Notes under the pieces: model-generated
Database searches by the model: none
Seen by the model: the letters and a program-made list of their open reading frames with translations, nothing else
What the model was told of the DNA's origin: nothing
Source: Terebella lapidaria
Taxonomy: Eukaryota > Annelida > Polychaeta > Terebellida > Terebellidae
DNA length: 64,000 nucleotides
Direction: 5' to 3'
NCBI GenBank assembly: GCA_949152475.1
Contig: OX424559.1
Coordinates: forward strand, 15,779,809-15,843,808
Translations under genes and position numbers: made by a program
In this document: positions 57,153 to 64,000 of the stretch, piece by piece
How the letters are laid out: each line of letters begins with the position of its first letter
Numbering within the stretch: position 1 is the stretch's first letter

Positions 57153-57181
<29 letters not shown>
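57150..57181 (+). repeat. Poly(A) run of about 31 inside the gypsy fossil
   Basis: A pure A tract between accessory frame 1 and promoter-like module 2. It may be the scar of a reverse-transcribed transcript end. Confidence 0.7.
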
Positions 57182-57185
<4 letters not shown>

Positions 57186-57218
57186 TTATCCAAGAAGACC
57201 ACCAGGGGGAGTTGCAGT

Positions 57219-57290
57219 TTGCTGAGCAGCCAATCATCAAGCAGATAAGCCAGTCACGTGACTTCCAGAGACTATAAAAGGGGGCAGATA
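57219..57290 (+). promoter_or_regulatory. Internal promoter-like module 2 of the gypsy fossil
   Basis: agcagccaatcatcaag (CCAAT), ccagtcacgtgacttcc (E-box) and gactataaaagggggc (TATA) in the same order and similar spacing as module 1 and the LTR. About 75 bp before the second zinc-finger frame. Confidence 0.65.
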
Positions 57291-57358
57291 GCTGTTACCG
57301 GATGCAGAAGGCAGTTTGCTGTAGCTGAGTCAACATCGACACAAAGCAGAGAATCAGA

Positions 57359-58204
57359 ATGCCGAAAGTAAAGACAACACCCCGCAAGCCCCGCCCTCAC
57401 CGGTGTGGAGACTGCAACCTAGAGTTCAAGAGCAAGCACACGTTGCTCCGGCATGTCACGGAGCAGCACACGAGTGAAGTCACCGTCTTCGCCTGTCCGC
57501 AGTGTGACCATTGGAGCAGACGGAAAGAGGGGACACAGAAGCATCTGCAGTCCCGACACGCAATGGACGCGAACCCGATTCGACTAAGGGTTGGCAGAGA
57601 GCAGTTTGAGGAGAAAAGCCTCCGGTCCAAGACGACCCCACGGAAAAGCAAGAAGCCGGTAACACGGCTTGACCAGTTGTCGGATACGGAGTCGGAGTCG
57701 GGAGGTTCGGTTTCGTCCCGGACTCGGTACCGTTCCGGTACCCAGTCGGTGGCCACACTAGCAGCCGACGTTTCGTCCACGGAGGCAGGGAGTAGTTCGG
57801 AAGAAGAAGCAGAGCTGAAAATCATGGCAAGTGAAGACGAGTTACAGGACCCGGAAGACCCGAAGCCGGTTAAGCCGCCAGTGACCCGGAGTTCTTCCCG
57901 GAACGCCTCCCGGAAAAACAGCCCAGACCCATCTCGAGGTACCGGAGCAGATCGAGACCGCGGAAAGAACAGAGTCGCAGCCGTTCGCCGGATAAATCCG
58001 GCCGCCATCAACGCCGGGAATATAGGAAGGAGAGCCCGGAGCGCGCCAAGGACCGAGGCGGAGAACGTGGCCGAGAGGAGAAACGACACACCCCACCCAA
58101 GTCTTCAGGAAGCAGCGTCAAGGGAAAAGGCAAGGCGGTGTATGACTACAAGTTCCGGCTGTTGGAGGAAGGTTCCAGCGGAGCAGCAGCAGAAGTTGGA
58201 GTAG
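57359..58204 (+). mobile_element. Accessory frame 2 of the gypsy fossil: two C2H2 zinc fingers
   Basis: 281 codons. Basic start (MPKVKTTPRKPRPH), finger 1 RCGDCNLEFKSKHTLLRHVT-EQH, finger 2 ACPQCDHWSRRKEGTQKHLQ-SRH, then a long S/E/R/P-rich disordered tail. The two-finger layout parallels accessory frame 1, suggesting an old duplication. Its end overlaps accessory frame 3 in another frame. Confidence 0.78.
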
Positions 58205-59196
58205 CAGACATTGCGGAAATGCAGAGCAGAGACGATGAGGAAGACCTTTTCCGGAGCCCACCTCCGAGAACGACTAGCAGTGGCAGAGCAGTGAGCAGCG
58301 TGATTGTCCGGCCCGGAGGCGGAGCAGAAAGCAGATCCAGCGGCCGAGCCGATAGCAGAGCAGATAGCCGAGCCGATAGCAGAGCAGATAGCCGAGCAGA
58401 CAGCAGACCCATTGGCAGATCCGGAGGCAGATCGGAGACCAAAGCGGAAGGCGGAACCCGGAGCAGAGCTGCCAGTGAGACGGAGACCCGAGGATCCACT
58501 GAGAGAACTTTACCGGCAACCATTCAAGCAGTAGCCGGAAGCAGAACCAGTTCAGCAGCTAGGGATGACGGAATGGAGTCTTCCGCGTCTGACCGAAGCC
58601 ATGCGGACGTGCAGAGAGCCCGGAGGAGTATCCTGGTAGATCAAGCCAGAGCTACACCCGGAATCCTGTCTCCGGTGGAAACCAGGCCTCGACAGTCTTC
58701 CAGTGAGCGGTCCGGAAGGAGCCAAGTCCGTGCACCAACCCAGAGTCCACCCTACACATTCTACCCGTTTGGCGGTCCTTCAACTCAACCGTGTCCGTCT
58801 CATTGTTTCCCGGTGAATATTGGAGGACGGAGCGCTTCCGTCTTTGCACCTGCAGTCCCGGAGCATGCCAGATACTATGCAGTACGTTGGGGACTGGAGC
58901 AGTGGGGGCCAGCCGAGATGAGAGACTCCGGCGTCTACGTGGAGATCATGGAGCAGAGAGAGTCACCGTTTGGTCTCGTCCCGACCCGTCAGATCGTCCG
59001 GATTCCAGATTGGTCCATCCAGGATGAACGCCTCAGGAATGGGTTCTACGTCCCGCCCCAGTGGAGCCTCCATGATCCCGATCTTCTCCCGGTTGATGCC
59101 AGAGGAACAAGCTTCGGACGACCGTTGGTACCAAATACCATTCCACCTCGTCCGCCGTCGGGGAGCAGTTCGCGCCGTGATACTGGTGGGCAGTAG
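58138..59196 (+). mobile_element. Accessory frame 3 of the gypsy fossil: unknown, low-complexity N-terminus
   Basis: 352 codons. N-terminal half S/R/A/E-rich with RADS repeated about four times; C-terminal half more ordered (ARYYAVRWGLEQWGPAEMRD, RIPDWSIQDERLRNGFYVPP). Not recognised. Overlaps accessory frame 2 by about 67 bases. Confidence 0.55.
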
Positions 59197-59468
59197 TCGT
59201 CGCAAGTCTTCGCAAGTCGCCGCAAGTCGTCGCAAGCCAAGTCGGCGCAAGGAGAAGAAAGAAGAACCGTTTCCCAGATTCTAGTATAATTAAGAGTTAA
59301 AAAGTGGGAAACGGAACAAGCAAGATATCCGGGTACAGTGACGGTAAACTAGTTAAGAGATACCAGTACCCGGATCACGGAAACAAGTTGTGTTTGATTT
59401 CACAGACAGTTTAACGGTTGACAATTTGTATATATGTGATATTGATCTGTTCGGGACGAACAGAGTCT

Positions 59469-59481
59469 AAGGAAGGGGGAG
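59469..59481 (+). other. Polypurine tract of the long gypsy fossil
   Basis: aaggaagggggag directly before the 3' LTR, the usual plus-strand primer position. Confidence 0.75.
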
Positions 59482-60680
59482 TGTAACGGTTTTGGGGCGT
59501 ACCCAAAAGTTTCCCCTACGTAATTCTGTTAGTGTTTTGTGATATTATGGTTAAATAACCGTTTATTAAAATGTATATGTGTTTAAAGGTTCATACGGTT
59601 CCGTATTGTTAATGTTTAAAAGGTTTTCCGTCTCGGAACTTGGTATATTTGTGATGTTGGTAAAGCCGGAGACGGATCCGGAGACGGAGACGGAACCGGA
59701 GACGGAGTCGGAACAATGGAGTACAAAAACGTAATGACGTTATTTCCGGAAGGTCATGTGATCAGCCTCGTTTTCGGTTTTAAAGGTGACGTGTCAGCCA
59801 CTGATTGGTTCTAGAGTGTTTTTAGAAATCCGGAAAATATCAGTGTTTTGGCGGACTATGACGTCACAATAGGTTGGTCACGTGACGTGGGTCTCAGGTC
59901 TATAAAAGCCCCCGCTTCACAGCGGACGGCGGAGTTAGTTCACCGGAAAAGAAAGTAATACGGAGAAAAGGGAGATATGTCCACAGTCGGTTAAGACCAA
60001 GTTGTAACGACGTCTTAGGGTGATCCAAGAACCCAGATCACCAAGGAAGGAGACGGAGACGGAGGTGGTATTCAACGGAGCAACTACGGAGGCGGTATCG
60101 GACGGAGCAGTTGCAGAGACGGGAACGACGAAGCAGTTGCAGAGGCGGTACCAGACGACGGAGTTGCAGTGGCAGTACCTGAAGGAGCGGTTGCGGTAAC
60201 CGGAAGTGAGAACACTTCCGAGATACTCCATTTCAGGTGCAGTCGCAGGTTGCGGTGAGGCGGAGCCAACCGGAGCAGCTTGCAGTGAGGCGGAACCTGG
60301 CAGAGCGGTTGCAGTATTCGGAAACGGCAACGTTCCCGGATTCTCATTCCAGGTGCAGTCCCAGTTGCAGTAAGGCGGAAACCTGACGGAGCTGTTGCAG
60401 TAAAGCGGTATCCCGACGGAGCAGTTGCAGTACCCAGAGACGGAAACGCCTCCGGATTCTTACGTTACAGGTGCAGTTGCAGATTAGCAGTCGGACAACG
60501 GTTAAGAGGTCCATTCCAGACCACGCTACCAACCTTAGAGACTTCTAGCCGGAGTTCAACCGTACAGCAGTAGCAGTTTCCCGGAGTTTTACCGTTTCAG
60601 CTCCGGTTAAATAACAACTCACCCACCTCCCAAGAAAACCGGTTCATCAAGACGTCACAGAAGGGTGCAAACCCGTTACA
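59482..60680 (+). repeat. 3' LTR of the long gypsy fossil (1,199 bp)
   Basis: Direct copy of the 5' LTR without one ~180-bp internal segment, which lies just after the TATA region in the 5' LTR. Confidence 0.93.
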
Positions 60681-60839
60681 GTACTCTTAATTTATATTTT
60701 CAGATTATTAGTAGACGGTTGTGAGAAATGTCATTTATTGGGGCCAATGAACAATATTATTATCTCATTCCAAAAACATCTATGTCGACAATACCAATAA
60801 ATTCTTCCCAATGTTGATGATATAATATATAATAATATA

Positions 60840-61085
60840 TTAGTCAGATTTATTTAACGACGGTCCATGATGATAGGCAATTCTGCCTTTCTTCCCCATC
60901 TCCCGTCGAGTGACAATTTTTGAATTTGGAAAGCACATTTGAATGGAGAAACCTTTGCGGTGCCAGGATGAGAATTCCACCTACCTTGTGCCGGTGACAG
61001 GGATCGAACCCGCGTCACCTACCGCCTCTGAGCTTCGTTGCTTCAAAAGCCACCAGTCCAATCCACTCGGCCACAGAGGCGGTCC
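60840..61085 (-). mobile_element. tRNA-derived SINE
   Basis: On the minus strand the head (61085 downward) reads GCCTCTGTGGCCGAGTGGAT (A box TGGCCGAGTGG) and later GGTTCGATCCC (B box, about 61000-61010). It resembles a Ser/Leu-type tRNA, but a proper anticodon arm is not evident. A unique body with aggcagaattgcc follows and the element ends at cgtcgttaaataaatctgac with an AT-rich tail to about 60815. Confidence 0.75.
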
Positions 61086-61184
61086 TATGATGACAGGATT
61101 ACTTCACACTAAGCAACTTCGTAATTATGTAGATGCCATATATTCTGACGACAGAAACTTGAAAACACAAGTTCTAATAGCAGT

Positions 61185-61740
61185 CTTTTGACGCCTACGC
61201 GCTAGTCGCTTGCTATGCGCTAAAGACTATCTCAAACTGGCGTATATCAGACGAATAGGGCGATGGGTCGTATTTAACATTATTACATGTGTATATAAAT
61301 TCAGCACAACATCATCAATTGTTTGCTCACAACTGACTGTGTGATAATTGTGAAGGTGCATGGTCGACGCATATTATTGTTCGAATTGCTTAGAATTCAG
61401 ACCAACCCAGAATTAAACACAATCAACCATATTGCTGAGGACCGTATGTATGATATGGTAGCCAAGGTGATGGCATACATGGGTGTGGTATATTTTCTTT
61501 AATCAGTCTTCAAATATTATATTTCGATGCTACGTGTGTAGCAAACAATAGCCTATGTGTTGAACAGCTACACAAGTACATGTACATACAATGCGACAAA
61601 ATTCGCCAAGAATCGATAAAAATCATTGCAGGTTTTACGTCGTTGAATTTGAATAGGTGTGATACATGTTGTATAACTATTCACAACTTTCACAATAGCC
61701 CAGACATCCGTCTATCCCGTCTATACCCATATTACAAGTA
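61185..61740 (-). repeat. Dispersed repeat, copy B, with a single minisatellite-like unit
   Basis: Reverse complement homologue of about 22376-22933. 61637-61740 matches one 101-bp unit of the minisatellite (ttttacgtcgttgaatttga; ggtgtgata; cacaatagcccagacatccg). It shows the unit existed as single-copy repeat sequence before amplification at 22 kb. Confidence 0.75.
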
Positions 61741-61788
61741 CAATAGGCTCCTGGATGACTCACTCGGCTTTCCCGATGGCTATTCGAT

Positions 61789-61907
61789 CCATGTAGTTCA
61801 CTATACTCTACTAATACTACTCACCCATTGAATGAATGTCATATCTAATCCGTCTGACACATTTTGAATTTTTATTGAATTTTATTGAGTTTCCTGCGAT
61901 AAATGGG
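61789..61907. mobile_element. MITE copy, inverse to 20466-20584
   Basis: Shares the central atctaatccgtctgacacat stretch and the length (119 bp) with the 20-kb copy. Directly abuts the segment shared with 13065-13157. Confidence 0.65.
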
Positions 61908-61909
61908 TT

Positions 61910-62548
61910 TTGACTTTCTGTCCCCGGACTATGAGATTGGATAATGGACCCTGTTTTGTTTGCTCGGAATACATAATACTGGGTATTGATTCCACGTCAA
62001 TGGGCTTGTTTTTCGATATTGACCAGTCTCCCTATATAAGAGAAAGTGAGGCTTACCAGGAAATTAGCCAGTTGGCCACACTGAAGAAAGCCAAGAAGAA
62101 ATTCAAACCCAAACGTGCGCGACAGGGAATATCCCTTCCAGCAGTTCCTGGACCATCAGGTACTACTTCATCAAATCAGGAGCAAAAGCCTGACCAAATC
62201 GCGTCATCACGTGTCCAAGCAGTGGTAAATCATAATGCATTCGTTGCAAAGCCTGGCGCCACTGTAGCTTCAAGCAAAGAAACAAGTCAGCCAATTAACC
62301 AAGAGCATGGTGCGACATCAAGCCGTCTTACTCGTCATGTAACGCCATTTGGTGCCCATGCTTTGATCCATCATGATGCCACCAGTCCAATGCCTCTCAA
62401 CGCTAGTGCCACAAACACTGACACATCTACTCCTGTACACAGTCAGCCCGACAGCTATGATCATCTGGTGAGAGACGAGTACATTGTGACGTGTCCGGTA
62501 GATTTACCGGGGACTGCCAGAGATTATCTAACCACTGCTGATTTGTAG
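61910..62548 (+). CDS. Probable terminal exon of an unidentified host gene
   Basis: Open for 212 codons to a stop at 62546-62548. The first ~31 codons (to about 62003) lie in a segment also found in an intron at 13065-13157 and may not be coding. The rest begins LFFDIDQSPYIRESEAYQEI, has a basic patch KKAKKKFKPKRARQ (possible nuclear signal), then a long S/T/P/A/H-rich disordered stretch and the end DEYIVTCPVDLPGTARDYLT. Possible acceptors are near 62020 (attgaccag) and 62060 (gcttaccag). No domain recognised. An AATAAA at 63415-63420 supports a last exon. Confidence 0.5.
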   Translation: MTFCPRTMRLDNGPCFVCSEYIILGIDSTSMGLFFDIDQSPYIRESEAYQEISQLATLKKAKKKFKPKRARQGISLPAVPGPSGTTSSNQEQKPDQIASSRVQAVVNHNAFVAKPGATVASSKETSQPINQEHGATSSRLTRHVTPFGAHALIHHDATSPMPLNASATNTDTSTPVHSQPDSYDHLVRDEYIVTCPVDLPGTARDYLTTADL

Positions 62549-63430
62549 AAGATGTTTTACATTATTAGTCAATTTCTTTGGAAAATTTGGAATGTTAAGG
62601 AACATACCTGTGAATTATGTGTAAACAAATGAATATAATGTATGATTTTATAAAGTTATGTGAAAATATCACGGACCCTTTTTGATAATACATGGAAATA
62701 ATCATATGGTATGTGGATAATATTTTACACTTGTACAGGTTATACGTATTAAGTGAAAGGCTGTGAATATAAATACCGGTATGATCTGTTACACTTAAAC
62801 GGCTATAATAGATGACTTGCAACACTTATATATGACATACAATTACAATGTCAATTGCGCCTTTATAGACAATGCCTTGTGTAATTTGTGACACTTGTGA
62901 ATGATGTATTTTTAATAGTTTATATGAAAAAAATGTACATAGGCTTATAGGGGTGATATTTTGCACTTGCGGATATCGTGTAAACTTTATACATATTAGT
63001 GAGTTCATTTAGATAAAGTCGAATGAAAACAGATAACTAGAACAGAAAGACTGGAAGAGATAACAGATTAAAAAAATATGAATAAGAAATGATTGTATAC
63101 ATTGGGTTATATACTGATATTGCCATATCTTCATGGCAATGTTGCTCCTGATAGGAAAGAATGAAAGATCATTCCCATGACAGAGATGAACAGATTTGTA
63201 AATTGGTAGCTATTGTAGTTATTTACAGTTTATATTTATACATTGTGTATACAGTAATTCAAGCATTCGTGAATTCCAATATAGTCGTTCAAGTTTCGAA
63301 TGTCTTTAATGCAAAGAAGTACTGATTTTTTGTTCAAAGATATGTACCCGCATACTTTAATATTTTATCTAGATTCATTCGTATGTTGTATATTGGTAAT
63401 ATTCGGATATGCGAAATAAAAAGCCATATT
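62549..63430 (+). other. Probable 3' UTR ending at an AATAAA
   Basis: AT-rich, no repeat seen; polyadenylation hexamer at 63415-63420. Confidence 0.45.
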
Positions 63431-63840
63431 ATTTCTGTCTAAATTCTTTAATCGTCCGTCAAGATTAAACCTGATAGTAATTATTCCAAGGGTAGCAGAA
63501 AATGCTTGAAAATTTCATTTGGAAGTTCTGACGAAATGACCAAAATTCCATGAAAGTATGTGCTGCTCTTGTTTTGTCTACTGGCTGTCACATATCACAA
63601 AACCACCACACTTTGACGCTCTGTTAATGCCATGAAGAGTGACGTTTTTATTTTTCTAATAAGGGCCACATTCGGGAAAATGGATAATGTCCAAAACGGC
63701 TTCCGTACATACTAAGAAATCAATATATACTATTTTGACGTGACCTGGGTGGTTTGAAGATTTTCTCACCCAACCGCTTCGTAGTAATCGATATTGGAAT
63801 ACATGCACGTGGAGTTGCTTACATCCTCATTGCTTATGGA

Positions 63841-63950
63841 TGTGACGTCACAACGTGAGCCATGCCCAGATAACACCGTACTTACAATTACGTAAATTGC
63901 GGGGCAATGCAGTTTTTCTATGGTGTTGATATTCACGTTGTGACGTCACA
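63841..63950. repeat. Inverted pair of perfect CRE-containing 18-mers
   Basis: tgtgacgtcacaacgtga at 63841-63858 and its exact inverse at 63933-63950, 74 bp apart. Each holds TGACGTCA, the CREB/ATF palindrome. It may be a small MITE or a regulatory hairpin. Confidence 0.6.
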
Positions 63951-64000
63951 GCCTCTTGGGCTAAAAAAAAGAACTGCCGTCTTTCGGATTAGTCAATTTT

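Larger units (their letters stand above)
48598..60680 (+). mobile_element. Long (12.1 kb) Ty3/gypsy LTR fossil with zinc-finger accessory frames
   Basis: LTRs at 48598-49969 and 59482-60680 begin TGTAACGG and end CCATTACA/CCGTTACA. Order inside: primer-binding site, gag, pol (protease, reverse transcriptase, RNase H, integrase), then about 4 kb of extra sequence with three further frames, a polypurine tract and the 3' LTR. The LTRs are almost identical apart from one segment of about 180 bp present only in the 5' LTR, so the insertion is young. It looks nearly whole, with about one break in pol. Flanking four bases are atac and gtac, an imperfect target duplication. The element is GC-richer than its surroundings and strikingly rich in CGGA and GCAG triplets and quadruplets. 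Confidence 0.95.

Noticed and set aside
49227-59240. Many long open frames on the minus strand of the gypsy region
   Set aside because: They mirror the GC-rich, stop-poor plus-strand frames and show no recognisable domains.
48594-60684. Target-site duplication of the long gypsy fossil
   Set aside because: The four flanking bases differ (atac and gtac); not strong enough to call.
60960-61085. tRNA-like sequence on the minus strand with A and B boxes
   Set aside because: The body between the boxes does not give a clear anticodon arm, and it continues into a SINE body and tail; called a SINE, not a tRNA gene.

Overview
The window is animal nuclear DNA, most likely from a marine invertebrate (lophotrochozoan or cephalochordate-like; the species cannot be fixed from sequence alone). 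Reasons: small exons with GT..AG borders, long AT-rich introns, an animal innate-immunity type gene, and a dense mix of LINE, Tc1, Ty3/gypsy, MITE and tRNA-SINE repeats. There is no bacterial operon structure.

Region 1 (1-25.3 kb) is one host gene on the + strand. Its first coding exon (73-1458) encodes a Mab-21/cGAS-like nucleotidyltransferase with the GS motif and an apparently intact acidic triad (E106, D108, D223). Eight clear small exons, a doubtful ninth and a terminal exon add about 15-16 ankyrin repeats. Most ankyrin exons are exactly 198 bp (two repeats) and phase 1, so they can be gained or lost without breaking frame. With all exons the model is 3,099 nt (1,032 aa); without the doubtful single-repeat exon it is 3,000 nt (999 aa). 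The best reading is a cGAS-like receptor (cGLR) fused to an ankyrin solenoid, a likely innate immune sensor. Its introns carry a recent 3.1-kb direct duplication, a retroelement fragment, MITEs, an array of diverged repeats and a 101-bp minisatellite.

Region 2 (25.3-48.6 kb) has no host gene I can support. It holds a 3.77-kb foldback palindrome, a decayed LINE, a full-length but dead Tc1-like transposon, several MITEs with clear target-site duplications (8 bp, 9 bp, TTAA), a broken minus-strand Ty3/gypsy fossil with about 190-bp LTRs (38.1-41.35 kb), and a GC-rich repeat next to a perfect RFX-type X-box.

Region 3 (48.6-60.7 kb) is an unusually long (12.1 kb) Ty3/gypsy fossil with gag, pol and about 4 kb of extra sequence before the 3' LTR. 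That extra part holds two C2H2 zinc-finger reading frames and a third unknown frame. The two zinc-finger frames each follow a promoter-like module (CCAAT box, CACGTG, TATAAAAG) that matches the LTR promoter layout.

Region 4 (60.7-64 kb) has a tRNA-derived SINE, an inverted copy of the repeat that seeded the minisatellite, and the likely terminal exon plus 3' UTR of an unidentified host gene (about 62.0-63.4 kb).
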